Shown one piece after another: positions 7,648 to 16,968 of a stretch of 64,000 bases of DNA (position 1 is its first letter; each line of letters begins with the position of its first letter). This DNA is from Frondihabitans australicus. GTDB lineage: Bacteria > Actinomycetota > Actinomycetes > Actinomycetales > Microbacteriaceae. The DNA lies in contig NZ_RBKS01000001.1 of the NCBI RefSeq assembly GCF_003634555.1, positions 186,001-250,000 of the forward strand, in the 5' to 3' direction. Under the pieces are notes generated by a model. The model ran no database searches. It was not told the DNA's origin and saw nothing but the letters and a program-made list of their open reading frames with translations. The position numbers were made by a program, and so were the translations under genes.

Positions 7648-8729
7648 GAGTCGGCGTCATCGGCGTCGGAAAGATCTCCGAGCAGTACTTCGCCAGCCTC
7701 CCGAGCCTGCCGAACCTGACCCTCGTCGCGGTCGCGGACATCGACGCGGCACGCACGAAGCAGGTCGCCGACGAGCAGGGCGTGCGCGCCCTCACCGTCG
7801 ACGAGCTCCTCGCCGACGAGTCGATCGACGCCGTGATCAACCTCACCATCCCGGCCGCGCACGTCGAGGTCGGCATGAAGGCGCTCTCGGCCGGCAAGCA
7901 CGTCTTCGCCGAGAAGCCCCTGGGGCTCAACCCCGCCGAGGCGCAGCCGATGCTCGACCTCGCAGCCGAGAAGGGCCTCCGGGTCGGCAGCGCGCCCGAC
8001 ACCGTCCTCGGCACGGGCGTGCAGACCGCTCGCCAGGTGCTCGACTCGGGGCTCATCGGCGACGCGGTGGGCGCGCAGGTGCACTGGTCCGCTCCCGGCC
8101 ACGAGCGCTGGCACCCGTCGCCGCTGTTCTACTACCAGCCCGGCGGCGGCCCACTGCTCGACATGGCGCCGTACTACCTCACGACGCTCATCACCCTGTT
8201 CGGCCCGATCGTGCGCGTCACCGGTCTCGCGACGCGTTCCAACCGGGAGCGCCACGTGTGGACGGGTCCGCTCGAGGGCACCCCGATCCCCGTCGACATC
8301 GACACGCACGTCACGGCTCTGATCGAGCACGCGAACGGCGTCACCACGACTCTCACCGTGAGCTTCGAGGTGTGGGCCACGAGGTCGCCGCTGTTCGAGG
8401 TCTACGGCACGAAGGGCACCCTGGCCGTCCCCGACCCGAACCGGTTCTCCGACCCCGTCGAGGTCGCCACCCAAGACGAGCCCGAGTGGCACGAGGTGCC
8501 GGTGTCCGCAGGATACGAGAACGCCGGCCGCGGCTACGGCCTGGCCGACATGGCCCGTGCGATCGAGACCGACCGGCCCCACCGCGCCTCCGGCCAGCTC
8601 GCGTTCCACGTCCTCGAGGCGATGGACGCCATCCTCCGCTCGAGCGCCGAGAAGCGCGAGATCGCCCTCACCTCGACCGTCGACCGACCCGAGCCCGTCC
8701 CGCACGGGGCCGCGCCCGAGACCTGGTAG
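7632..8729 (+). CDS. Gfo/Idh/MocA-family NAD(P)-dependent oxidoreductase
   Basis: A 365-residue dehydrogenase. The Rossmann nucleotide motif GVIGVGKIS lies at the N-terminus; AGKHVFAEKPLGLN near residue 95 holds the catalytic EKP lysine. The region GGGPLLDMAPYYL near 177 contains the substrate-side Asp and Tyr in place of the more common Asp-x-x-x-His motif. These enzymes oxidise a sugar hydroxyl, often C3, with NAD(P). The GTG start inside the ThuA gene follows GAAAGGGG. Together with the IolE-like isomerase and ThuA-like protein this argues for an oxidised-sugar route. Exact substrate unknown. Confidence 0.88.
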   Translation: MGSPLRVGVIGVGKISEQYFASLPSLPNLTLVAVADIDAARTKQVADEQGVRALTVDELLADESIDAVINLTIPAAHVEVGMKALSAGKHVFAEKPLGLNPAEAQPMLDLAAEKGLRVGSAPDTVLGTGVQTARQVLDSGLIGDAVGAQVHWSAPGHERWHPSPLFYYQPGGGPLLDMAPYYLTTLITLFGPIVRVTGLATRSNRERHVWTGPLEGTPIPVDIDTHVTALIEHANGVTTTLTVSFEVWATRSPLFEVYGTKGTLAVPDPNRFSDPVEVATQDEPEWHEVPVSAGYENAGRGYGLADMARAIETDRPHRASGQLAFHVLEAMDAILRSSAEKREIALTSTVDRPEPVPHGAAPETW

Positions 8730-8776
8730 CCGCGACCGAGGCCCGGTTGCACGACACCTGACGGGAGCCCAGTACG

Positions 8777-9871
8777 ATGACGACTGTGCCGCACACCCGC
8801 GACGAGGCCGAGCGCGAGGCACGCGCCACGCTCTCGGAGGTGGCCGAGCGCGCCGGGGTCTCCATCTCGACCGTCTCCAAGGTGCTCAACGGGCGCAGCG
8901 GGGTCTCCCTCGACACGCGCAACCGGGTGACCTCGATCCTGCAGGACCGCCAGTACAACCGGCGAAACACCGCCTCGCCCATCGCGCCGCTGCTCGAGCT
9001 GGTGTGCACGGCGCTCGACTCGGCGTGGATGGTCGAGATCCTCGTCGGCGTCGAGCGCATTGCGCGTGAGAGCGGCCTCAGCCTCGTCGTCACCGGCATG
9101 AAAGACCGCGGGAAGCCCTCGGGCTCGTGGATCGAGGGCGTCCTGCAGCGGAAGCCGGCAGGCGTGATCCTTGTGATCTCCGATATCTCCGAGGGCAATC
9201 AGCACCAGCTCCGCAGCCACGGCATTCCGTTCGTCATGGTCGACCCGGAAGGCGATCCTGCGCCCGACGTCCCCTCGATCGGCTCGGCGAACTGGATGGG
9301 CGGGTTCATGGCGACCCGGCATCTCATCGAGCTGGGGCACCGCGACATCGCCTTCCTGGCGGGCCCGCAGTTCTTCCTGGCCGCGACGGCGCGCATGTCG
9401 GGGTACCGGGCGGCACTCGCCGGAGCGGGGATCCCTGAGCGGCCCGAGCTCGTCGGGCCATTCGGCGAGTTCAGCGAGCCGGCGGGCCGCCAGGTGGCGC
9501 TCCGGATGCTCGAACGCGACGACCGGCCGACGGCGATCTTCGCTGCGAGCGACATGCAGGCCCTCGGCGCGTACGCCGCGGCGCGCGACCTCGGCATCTC
9601 GATCCCGGACGAGCTCTCCGTCGTGGGCTACGACGACCTCCAGGTGACGCGCTTCGCCGGTCCGCCCTTGACGACCGTGCACCAGCCGATGACGGAGATG
9701 GCGGAGGAGGCCACGCGCCTCGTCCTCCGCCTCCGCGAGGAGCCCGCGCTCAAGTCGACGCGCCTCGAGCTCGCGACCAGCCTCGTGGTGCGGGGGAGCA
9801 CCGCGGCGCCGGCCCCCGCGGCGGACTCCGCCCCGGGCCCGCAGCGGGCCTCCGTCTCGGTGCACGACTAG
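8777..9871 (+). CDS. LacI-family transcriptional regulator
   Basis: A 364-residue repressor. The DNA-binding domain is TLSEVAERAGVSISTVSKVL at residues 18-37, the classic LacI helix-turn-helix, followed by a periplasmic-binding-protein-like sensor domain with a D-x-QALGAYAA segment and a SVVGYDD strand near the C-terminus. LacI proteins repress sugar genes until a sugar effector binds. It sits 47 bases behind the dehydrogenase gene in the same direction, so it may be part of the operon and bind the GAAAGTTTC palindromes in front of the binding-protein gene. With the ROK regulator this gives the cluster two potential sugar sensors. Confidence 0.9.
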   Translation: MTTVPHTRDEAEREARATLSEVAERAGVSISTVSKVLNGRSGVSLDTRNRVTSILQDRQYNRRNTASPIAPLLELVCTALDSAWMVEILVGVERIARESGLSLVVTGMKDRGKPSGSWIEGVLQRKPAGVILVISDISEGNQHQLRSHGIPFVMVDPEGDPAPDVPSIGSANWMGGFMATRHLIELGHRDIAFLAGPQFFLAATARMSGYRAALAGAGIPERPELVGPFGEFSEPAGRQVALRMLERDDRPTAIFAASDMQALGAYAAARDLGISIPDELSVVGYDDLQVTRFAGPPLTTVHQPMTEMAEEATRLVLRLREEPALKSTRLELATSLVVRGSTAAPAPAADSAPGPQRASVSVHD

Positions 9872-9873
9872 CG

Positions 9874-10785
9874 ATGGCGCGCGGGCTCCTGCCGGGGCAG
9901 AGGTGCCGGCTCCTGCTCGTCGACGTCGGTTCGGGTGAGACGGCGATCGTCTTCGCGAGCGATCGGATTCTGCTCGAGGCGCCCAACTGGAGCCCCGACG
10001 GCCGCTGGCTCGTCGTGAACGGCGACGGACTGCTCTGGCGGCTGCCGGTGGCGGGCGGCGCGCTCGAGCCGATCGCGATGGGCGGCGTGCCCGAGATCAA
10101 TAACGACCACGTGATCGCCCCCGACGGGCGCAGCGTGCTCGTGAGCGCGCGCGACGGCCATCTGTACGACGTGCCGTTCGAGGGCGGCGAGGGGCGCAGG
10201 ATCACACGATCGCACCCTGAAGGTCGCGGCTACAAGAACTACCTGCACGGCGTCTCGCCCGACGGCGAGACGCTCTCGGTGATCGTCGGATCCCGGCCCA
10301 CCGCCACGTCGACGCCCGACGAGTGGCGCACGAACGTCGCGCTCGTGTCGCGCTCGACCGGCGAGACCGCGCTCCTCACCGACGACGACCACCCGGACGA
10401 CGGCGCCGAGTTCTCGCCCGACGGCGACTGGGTCTGGTTCTCGACCGAGCGCTTCACGACGGCACCCGGGCACGCGCAGCTGGCCCGCATCCGCCCCGAC
10501 GGAACGGACCTCGTGCGCGAGTCGCACACCGACACCGTCGACTGGTTCCCGCACCCGTCGCCCGACGGCGCCCGCCTGCTCTCGCTGTCGTATCCGGCCG
10601 GGACCCTCGGCCACCCGGAGAACCGTGAGGTGGTGCTCAGGATCCGCGAGCTCACCCCGGGTTCCGACGACACGTCGACGACGCGCGACCTCCTCGCGCT
10701 CTTCGGCGGCCAGGGAACCAGCAATGTGCCCGGCTGGTCGCCCGACTCCCGTCGTGTCGCGATCGCGGACTACCCGCTCGCCTGA
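9874..10785 (+). CDS. PD40/TolB-like beta-propeller protein
   Basis: A 303-residue protein built from repeats such as [47 protein letters not shown] and [13 protein letters not shown]; these are PD40 blades of a beta-propeller. No signal peptide is seen, so it is probably cytoplasmic. Its start lies two bases after the LacI stop, so it is cotranscribed. TolB-like and oligogalacturonate-lyase-like propellers share these blades, so it could be a carbohydrate-active enzyme, but no catalytic motif is clear. It converges with the MacB-type ABC gene 16 bases away. Confidence 0.75.
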   Translation: MARGLLPGQRCRLLLVDVGSGETAIVFASDRILLEAPNWSPDGRWLVVNGDGLLWRLPVAGGALEPIAMGGVPEINNDHVIAPDGRSVLVSARDGHLYDVPFEGGEGRRITRSHPEGRGYKNYLHGVSPDGETLSVIVGSRPTATSTPDEWRTNVALVSRSTGETALLTDDDHPDDGAEFSPDGDWVWFSTERFTTAPGHAQLARIRPDGTDLVRESHTDTVDWFPHPSPDGARLLSLSYPAGTLGHPENREVVLRIRELTPGSDDTSTTRDLLALFGGQGTSNVPGWSPDSRRVAIADYPLA

Positions 10786-10801
10786 CCACTGCCCGGGTCG
10801 G

Positions 10802-11470
<669 letters not shown>

Positions 11471-11499
11471 GGTGTCCTTGTCTTTCGTCGTGGAGTCGG

Positions 11500-13068
11500 T
11501 CAGGCGACGCTGCGGAGCGCCTCTGCGGGGCGGAGGCGGGAGGCGCGCCAGCCGCCGATGGCGCCGGCGAGGAGGCCGCCGACGATGGCCAGCACGACCG
11601 CGATGACGATGATCTCGACCGCGACGGGGGCGTGGAGGGTGACGGAGGTGGTGGCCTTGGCCGCTGCCTGGCCGAAGCGTGCCGCGGCTCCTGCAGCGCC
11701 CTCCGTGCCGGTACCCGTTCCGGTGCCGGTCCCGCCCGCTGCGCCGCCCGGCGCGCCGCCTCCGAAGCCGCCGCCACCGAAGGCCGTGGTCGTCGTCGCC
11801 CCGCCGGAGAGCGTCGGGCCGATGATGTTGATGACGAGCACGCCGATCAGGCCGACGGCCACGCCGACGACGCCGCCGATGAGGCCCTGGACGAACGACT
11901 CGCCCGCCACCTGCCGCACGATGCGGCCGTTCGACCAGCCGATCGCCTTCAGGGTGCCGAACTCACGGGTGCGGCGGGTGACGCCCGACACGGTGAACAG
12001 GATCGCGATGAGGAACGCCGCCGCGAGGACGAGCACCGAGAGCCAGGTGCCGAGGGTGGAGACGAGGCTCGACGCCGTCGAGAGCGAGCCGGAGACGCTG
12101 GAGGCGAGGTCCGCTTCATCCGAAACGGTCGCCTTGGGCAGCGCCTTCTCGAGGGCCGACTTGAGTGAGGAGACGTTGCCGGCCGAGTCGGCCGTGACGT
12201 AGATGTTCGTCACCTTCCCGGTCTCGCTCGAGATCTTCTGGGCGGTGTCGAGCGGGATGTACATGTTCGACGCCGTCGTGGACGACGACGAGGTCGAGGC
12301 GACGAGGCCGATCACGGTGAACTTCGTCGAGCCGATGGTGACGGTGTCGCCGACCTTCTTGCTGTTGGTCTTGGCGTACGACTTGTCGAGGATCACGACG
12401 TCCTTGCCGGTGTCGGCGGCCTTGAACGTCCGGCCGCTCGACAGCGAGACGCTGGAGATGGGGCCGACCGCGTCGGCGGTGACGTCGACGCCCTCGATGG
12501 TCGTCGAGTCGAACGAGAAGTTGCCGCCGCCGAAGCCGCCGCCGGTGACGCCGCCGCCCTCGGTGCCCGTGCCGGTTCCGCGCTGGAACCCGCCGGTCGT
12601 GCCGGAGCCGCTGCCGGTGCTGGTCGACGGCTTCTGCGTCACGGTGCCCGAGAAGTCCGTCATCTGCAGAGAGAGCGTCGCCGCTGCGGACTTCACCCCG
12701 GCGGTCTTCTTCACCGTGGCCAGCTGCGTGGAGGCGAACGCGGCGGTTCCGCGGGCGACGGTGACGCGGCTCTGGCTCAGGTTGGTCGAGCTGCCGGATC
12801 CTGCGTTCCCGGTGGACGAGCCGCCGCCCGAGCCGAAGCTGAACGTGGGGCGGCCGCCGGTCGACGACGGGGTCTCGGCCTGGCTGATGGTGATGTCGGT
12901 GCCGACGCCGTAGACGGACTGCAGGACCGTCGCCTGGGCGGCCTTCACACCGCCCGAGAACGAGTTGACGATGATGACGAGCGCGATGGCCAGGGCGAGG
13001 CCCGAGGCGATGATGGCCGTCTGCTTGCGTCGATTGCTGAGCTCTCTGAACAGGTAGGTCCAGAACAT
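11500..13068 (-). CDS. FtsX/MacB-like ABC transporter permease with glycine-rich loops
   Basis: A 522-residue permease: one N-terminal helix (about residues 18-39), a large extracellular MacB-PCD-like domain, and three C-terminal helices, the order typical of MacB. The [10 protein letters not shown] and [18 protein letters not shown]-like segments fit the family. Unusual are two Gly/Thr/Ser-rich stretches, one inside the extracellular domain around residues 160-190 with [20 protein letters not shown], and one of about 55 residues between helices 3 and 4 with runs of GTGTGTG. The ATG follows AGGAG with 5-base spacing. It partners the ATPase encoded downstream. Confidence 0.88.
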   Translation of the reverse strand: MFWTYLFRELSNRRKQTAIIASGLALAIALVIIVNSFSGGVKAAQATVLQSVYGVGTDITISQAETPSSTGGRPTFSFGSGGGSSTGNAGSGSSTNLSQSRVTVARGTAAFASTQLATVKKTAGVKSAAATLSLQMTDFSGTVTQKPSTSTGSGSGTTGGFQRGTGTGTEGGGVTGGGFGGGNFSFDSTTIEGVDVTADAVGPISSVSLSSGRTFKAADTGKDVVILDKSYAKTNSKKVGDTVTIGSTKFTVIGLVASTSSSSTTASNMYIPLDTAQKISSETGKVTNIYVTADSAGNVSSLKSALEKALPKATVSDEADLASSVSGSLSTASSLVSTLGTWLSVLVLAAAFLIAILFTVSGVTRRTREFGTLKAIGWSNGRIVRQVAGESFVQGLIGGVVGVAVGLIGVLVINIIGPTLSGGATTTTAFGGGGFGGGAPGGAAGGTGTGTGTGTEGAAGAAARFGQAAAKATTSVTLHAPVAVEIIVIAVVLAIVGGLLAGAIGGWRASRLRPAEALRSVA

Positions 13069-13227
13069 GGGTCTCCTCGTGAGGTGGGCGTGCGTGTCGC
13101 AGGGGATGGAAGGGGAACGGCCACGCGCAGAGGGCGCAGATGTCGGCCGGTGCCAGAAAAATAGGCGGGGGCGCTATGGCGGGACTATCGCCGACTTCGC
13201 AATTACCTATGAAGGAAGTCCTGGGCA

Positions 13228-13256
13228 GGCTCATCAGGGCGTCACAGTGGGCTCAT
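13228..13256. promoter_or_regulatory. GGCTCAT direct repeats 22 bp apart, candidate response-regulator site
   Basis: GGCTCAT occurs at 13228-13234 and 13250-13256, exactly two 11-bp turns apart, in the intergenic space between the ABC genes and the response regulator. OmpR-type regulators bind direct repeats on one DNA face, so this may serve autoregulation and control of the divergent transporter. Confidence 0.4.
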
Positions 13257-13280
13257 AGGAATCAGCAGATACTTGGAAAG

Positions 13281-14030
13281 GTGACCACTTCAGCCCCCAT
13301 CACCTCACCCGCCGCGCCGCGACTGACTCGCGCTGACGGCTCGCCCCTCCGCGTTCTCGTGGTCGACGACGAGAACTCCCTCACCGACCTGCTCTCCATG
13401 GCCCTCCGCTACGAGGGCTGGGAGGTCAAGGCGGCGCCGGACGGCCAGACCGCCCTCACGCTCGCCCGCGAGTTCAAGCCCGACGCCATCGTGCTCGACG
13501 TCATGCTCCCCGACATCGACGGCCTGCAGGTGCTCGGACGCCTCCGCACCGGGGGCGACGACACCCCGATCCTGTTCCTCACCGCGAAGGACGCCGTGGA
13601 GGACCGCGTGACCGGCCTCACCGCCGGCGGCGACGACTACGTCACCAAGCCGTTCAGCCTCGAAGAGGTGGTCGCCCGACTGCGCGGCCTGATCCGCCGC
13701 TCGGCCGCGATGGTGTCGGAGGGCGGCGACTCGCGCATCACCGTGGGCGACCTCGTGCTCGACGAGGAGAGCTACGAGGTGTCGCGTGCCGGTCGCGAGA
13801 TCGAGCTCACCGCGACCGAGTTCGAGCTCCTGCGCTTCCTCATGCGCAACCCCCGCCGCGTGCTGTCGAAGGCGCAGATCCTCGACCGGGTCTGGAGCTA
13901 CGACTTCGGCGGCAAGTCGAGCGTCGTCGAGATCTACATCTCGTACCTCCGCAAGAAGATCGACGCCGGCGAAGAGCCGATGATCCACACGGTCCGTGGC
14001 GTCGGGTACGTCATCAAGCCCGTCTCGTGA
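13281..14030 (+). CDS. OmpR/PhoB-family response regulator
   Basis: A 249-residue regulator with a receiver domain (RVLVVDDENS, phospho-acceptor Asp73 in VLDVMLPDIDG, Lys in YVTKPF) and a C-terminal winged helix ending in VSYLRKK-like and HTVRGVGYVIKP segments. The GTG start was chosen because the receiver begins shortly after it; a GATACT sequence 7 bases upstream would make the message leaderless, and a GGAAAG sits almost on the start. It overlaps the kinase gene by four bases. It probably controls the divergent MacB/FtsX-type transporter. Confidence 0.9.
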   Translation: MTTSAPITSPAAPRLTRADGSPLRVLVVDDENSLTDLLSMALRYEGWEVKAAPDGQTALTLAREFKPDAIVLDVMLPDIDGLQVLGRLRTGGDDTPILFLTAKDAVEDRVTGLTAGGDDYVTKPFSLEEVVARLRGLIRRSAAMVSEGGDSRITVGDLVLDEESYEVSRAGREIELTATEFELLRFLMRNPRRVLSKAQILDRVWSYDFGGKSSVVEIYISYLRKKIDAGEEPMIHTVRGVGYVIKPVS

Positions 14031-15613
14031 CCACTGTTCCGACCGCCTCGTCGCCGTCGCGGGCGTCCGTCGTCTCACGTTGGGCTTCGGCCTTCCGCGG
14101 GCCGATGACCCTGCGCCGACGCCTCGTGCTGTCGATCGTGGCGCTCGCCGCGGGGCTCGCGATCGTCATCGGCCTGCTGAGCGTGATCGTGCTGCAGGCC
14201 GTGCTCGAGAAGCAGCTCGACACGCAGGTGCAGGGCGCGCTCAACCGCGCGACCGAGCAGATCAGCGGCATGCCGTCACCGGGATCTGACTCGTCGACGA
14301 TCCAGGACGGTCGAGGTCAGTCTCCTGGCACCCTCACGGCCATTGCTCTCGGCAAAGAGAATTACTACTCCAGCCGGGTCACGGAACAGGGCGAGCGTGT
14401 CTCCATCGACTCCGCCGTCGCCAAGAAGCTCGAGGCCGTCACGCCTGGCCAAGACCCGAAAACCGTCGACCTCGGCGGCACGGTCGGGCGCCAGCGGGTC
14501 GCCGCCGTAGCGCTCAACGGCACGACGCGCTCAGGAGCAGCGATCACGGTCACCGTGGCCGTCGCTCTTCCGCTCGACAGTGTCACCGGCCCCGTGTCCA
14601 AGCTGATCGTCGGCATCGCCATCATCGCCGCCGTCGGCATCGCGGTCTCGATCTTCGTCGCCATGTTCACCGTCAAGTACGCCCTCGGCCCGCTGCAGCG
14701 CATGGCCGAGACCGCGTCTCGCGTCGCCGAGATGCCGCTCGACCGCGGCGAGGTCGCCCTCGACGCCCGCGTCGACGAGGAGGACACCGACCCGCGCACC
14801 GAGGTCGGCCGAGTCGGCGCCGCCATGAACCGCATGCTCGGTCACGTCTCGCATGCGCTCACGGCCCGGCAGGAGTCCGAGAACAAGGTGCGACAGTTCG
14901 TCGCCGACGCCTCGCACGAACTGCGCACGCCGCTCGCCAGCGTCCGCGGCTACGCCGAGCTCACCCGCCGCATGGGCAAGGACCTCCCGGAGGACGTGGT
15001 CTACGCGATGGGGCGCATCGAGTCCGAGTCCGTGCGCATGACCAGCCTGGTGGAGGAGCTCCTGCTGCTCGCGCGGCTCGACGAGGGAACCGACCTCGTC
15101 CTGAAAGACGTCGACCTCACCCGCATCGTGCTCGACGCCGTCCACGACACGCACGTCTCCGACACCGATCACCGTTACGAGGTGACGGTGCCCGAGGAGC
15201 CGATCCAGCTGCTCGGCGACCCGATGCGCCTGCACCAGGTCGTGGCGAACCTGCTCGGCAACGCCCGCACCCACACCCCCGAGGGCACCGAGGTCTGGGT
15301 GACGCTGGAGCGCTACGAAGGCACGCACGAGGCGGTCGTGACCATCGCCGACAACGGCCCCGGCATCGATCCTGCGGTCATGCCCGTGCTCTTCGAACGG
15401 TTCGCCCGCGCGGACTCGTCGCGAAGCCGGAAGGCAGGATCGACGGGACTCGGCCTCGCGATCGTCCAGGCCGTCGTGCACAGCCATGGCGGAACGGTCA
15501 CCGCCGCTAACGGCACCCCCGGCGCCGTCTTCACCGTGCGGCTGCCCCTCGTGCGCTCGCTTCCCCAGGGCGCCCCCGTCGATCTGCCTGCCCCCGAGCC
15601 CGCCCGCTCGTAA
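14027..15613 (+). CDS. Membrane sensor histidine kinase
   Basis: A 528-residue kinase: helix 1 at about residues 34-60, an extracellular sensor of about 125 residues, helix 2 near 187-212, HAMP, then the dimerisation helix with His297 in DASHELRTPLASVRGYAEL. The ATP-binding domain shows the N box LLGNARTHTP, ADNGPGID and GSTGLGLAIV. It phosphorylates the response regulator encoded just upstream, with which it is translationally coupled through GTGA. The extracellular part resembles no ligand domain I know. The context suggests sensing of envelope stress or a substrate of the neighbouring ABC system. Confidence 0.92.
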   Translation: MTTVPTASSPSRASVVSRWASAFRGPMTLRRRLVLSIVALAAGLAIVIGLLSVIVLQAVLEKQLDTQVQGALNRATEQISGMPSPGSDSSTIQDGRGQSPGTLTAIALGKENYYSSRVTEQGERVSIDSAVAKKLEAVTPGQDPKTVDLGGTVGRQRVAAVALNGTTRSGAAITVTVAVALPLDSVTGPVSKLIVGIAIIAAVGIAVSIFVAMFTVKYALGPLQRMAETASRVAEMPLDRGEVALDARVDEEDTDPRTEVGRVGAAMNRMLGHVSHALTARQESENKVRQFVADASHELRTPLASVRGYAELTRRMGKDLPEDVVYAMGRIESESVRMTSLVEELLLLARLDEGTDLVLKDVDLTRIVLDAVHDTHVSDTDHRYEVTVPEEPIQLLGDPMRLHQVVANLLGNARTHTPEGTEVWVTLERYEGTHEAVVTIADNGPGIDPAVMPVLFERFARADSSRSRKAGSTGLGLAIVQAVVHSHGGTVTAANGTPGAVFTVRLPLVRSLPQGAPVDLPAPEPARS

Positions 15614-15619
15614 GCACGG

Positions 15620-15679
15620 GTGAGGTGCCACGATCTGCTGATGCACGGAGCCGTTCATCAGCAGATCGTGGCACCTCAC
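15620..15679. repeat. 24-bp perfect palindrome arm pair, left border of DUF559 gene
   Basis: Arms at 15620-15643 and 15656-15679 are perfect inverted complements around a 12-base loop. The half-site starts GTGAGGTGCCACGATCTGCT. The stop codon of the nuclease gene lies within the right arm. A related, less perfect palindrome sits beyond the other end of that gene. No T-run follows, so a simple terminator is unlikely although it could stop convergent transcription from the kinase gene. Confidence 0.8.
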
Positions 15680-16593
15680 GATGCGCGCGCGAGCGGGAGG
15701 TGGCGACGAAAGCGTGCCGCCAGGGCAGCCGGGCGCTGCAGGTCGAGTTCGGTGACGTGGAGGGTCCTCCACCCGGCGTCGGCGAAACGTTCGCGTCGCG
15801 CGATGTCGCGCCGGAAGGTCGACGTCGAGGTGCGATGATGGTCGCCCTCATACTCCACCCCGATGCCCAAGCTCTCGTAGGCGAGGTCCGGGCGCCCGAG
15901 GTAGCCTCCGTCGTCGGCGTACATGCGCCGGTTGAGCTCCGGCGGCTCGACGCACCCGGCCCTCACGATGGCCAGCCGGAGCGCAGTCTCCTTCGGCGAC
16001 CAGGATCGGGGACGCACCATCGAGAGCGCCTCGGCCAGTTTCGCGGCACCCCGGCGCCCGGCCCACCGCGTCACGAGCTCGTCGAGCTGGCGCATCGAGC
16101 GGTAGCGCGCGGGCCCGTGGGGCGACCACTTCGACAGGAGTGCGTCGCCCATCACCACGAGGTCGTCGAGCGAGAAGCGCTCGGCGCACTGCGCCCACGC
16201 CCGCAGCGGGGCGACGATCGGCAGACCGCGATGGTCCAGGATCAGCACGTCGCGGCTGCGATGGCCGATGACTCCCGGCCGTCGCGGTGCGCGGCCGTCG
16301 CCGGTCGCCATGACGTGGAGAGTCTCGTCGTGCAGCACGTCGAGGGGCACCGGGAGACCCCAGAGCACCGCCGCCGTCGTGTGGCTGAAGCACTGGTCGC
16401 CGGCGAGGAGGGGCGCGTATTGGCGACACCGGTCGAGTGCGGTGACCGGTTCCTCGTCGGTGCACCGCAGACCCCAGTGTGGAGCGCGGAGATCGAGGGC
16501 CCGGAGCCGATGCGGGCGCACGCCGCGCTCGAGGGCATCGGCGACGCGGAAGCGTTCGCGCGGCAGGTCTTGGGGGAGCGGTTCGCGGAGCAT
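15676..16593 (-). CDS. DUF559-type endonuclease-domain protein
   Basis: A 305-residue protein. The C-terminal 110 residues are a Vsr/DUF559 restriction-endonuclease-like domain: GRPDLAYESLGIGVEYEGDHH supplies the Asp and Glu residues of a PD-(D/E)XK site, followed by RRDIARRERFADAGWRTLHV. The N-terminal part, with FSHTTAAVLWGLPVP and HVMATGDGRAPRRPGVIGHR, resembles the AbiEi-like wing found in many actinobacterial paralogues. Such genes are numerous in Micrococcales and their role is unproven. The gene is bracketed by two related palindromes and stands alone. The start ATG was chosen where the family domain begins; a longer frame has no similarity to the domain. Confidence 0.8.
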   Translation of the reverse strand: MLREPLPQDLPRERFRVADALERGVRPHRLRALDLRAPHWGLRCTDEEPVTALDRCRQYAPLLAGDQCFSHTTAAVLWGLPVPLDVLHDETLHVMATGDGRAPRRPGVIGHRSRDVLILDHRGLPIVAPLRAWAQCAERFSLDDLVVMGDALLSKWSPHGPARYRSMRQLDELVTRWAGRRGAAKLAEALSMVRPRSWSPKETALRLAIVRAGCVEPPELNRRMYADDGGYLGRPDLAYESLGIGVEYEGDHHRTSTSTFRRDIARRERFADAGWRTLHVTELDLQRPAALAARFRRHLPLARAS

Positions 16594-16665
16594 CCGGCAT
16601 GATCCCCTGGTCGCCCTCCCTCTCGCTGGCGCTGTCCACACGTCCCTGGAGGTTGTCCACAGCAC

Positions 16666-16725
16666 GTGAGGTGCCGCGTTCTGCTGATCGGACGGCGCCG
16701 GTATCAGCAGAACGTGGAATCTCAC
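16666..16725. repeat. Imperfect palindrome related to the left border copy
   Basis: Arms at 16666-16688 and 16703-16725 pair at 20 of 23 positions around a 14-base loop. The left arm differs from the arm at 15620 by only two bases over 23. The copy is 72 bases upstream of the nuclease start and just upstream of the ribosomal leader promoter. Confidence 0.75.
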
Positions 16726-16740
16726 CTGCCGACGGCGGAG

Positions 16741-16769
16741 TTGCGGAGGAGAAAGGGCTCGCCTATAGT
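16741..16769 (+). promoter_or_regulatory. Promoter of the rplJ-rplL transcript
   Basis: TTGCGG, a 17-base spacer and TATAGT. The transcript would begin near 16776 and carry a leader of about 190 bases before rplJ. Confidence 0.65.
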
Positions 16770-16775
16770 GAACGA

Positions 16776-16924
16776 AGCCCAAGACCGCTGGATGCAGTCG
16801 CGCGCGCAAGTGCGAGACGGCCGAAGGTTCTCTCACGAGAAGTCCCGCGCAGGTGTGTACGGCAAGACCGGTGTCATCGACATCAGTGTCAAGGCTCTGC
16901 GCTCCTGCGCAGAGCCTTTTTTCG
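16776..16924 (+). promoter_or_regulatory. Ribosomal protein L10 leader with intrinsic attenuator
   Basis: The leader before rplJ has the elements of the L10 leader: a folded region around AGACCGCTGGATGC and CTCTCACGAGAAGTCCCGCG, and then a perfect 10-bp GC-rich stem (16893-16902 with 16907-16916) around TCCT, followed by six Ts. In the known system L10(L12)4 binds the leader to shut off its own synthesis. Here the strong terminator before rplJ implies control by premature termination. Confidence 0.75.
16893..16922 (+). terminator. Intrinsic terminator/attenuator in the rplJ leader
   Basis: GGCTCTGCGC, loop TCCT, GCGCAGAGCC and then TTTTTT. This is the strongest intrinsic terminator in the window and lies 47 bases before the rplJ start, so readthrough must be regulated. 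Confidence 0.85.
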
Positions 16925-16968
16925 TGTGAGCGCCCGGGGGCTGCCAGCATTCACACGTTAGGAGCGAC

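Noticed and set aside
15620-16725. Terminal inverted repeats of an insertion sequence
   Set aside because: Each border is its own palindrome, no transposase is present and no target-site duplication was seen. It is kept as a repeat-bracketed gene only.
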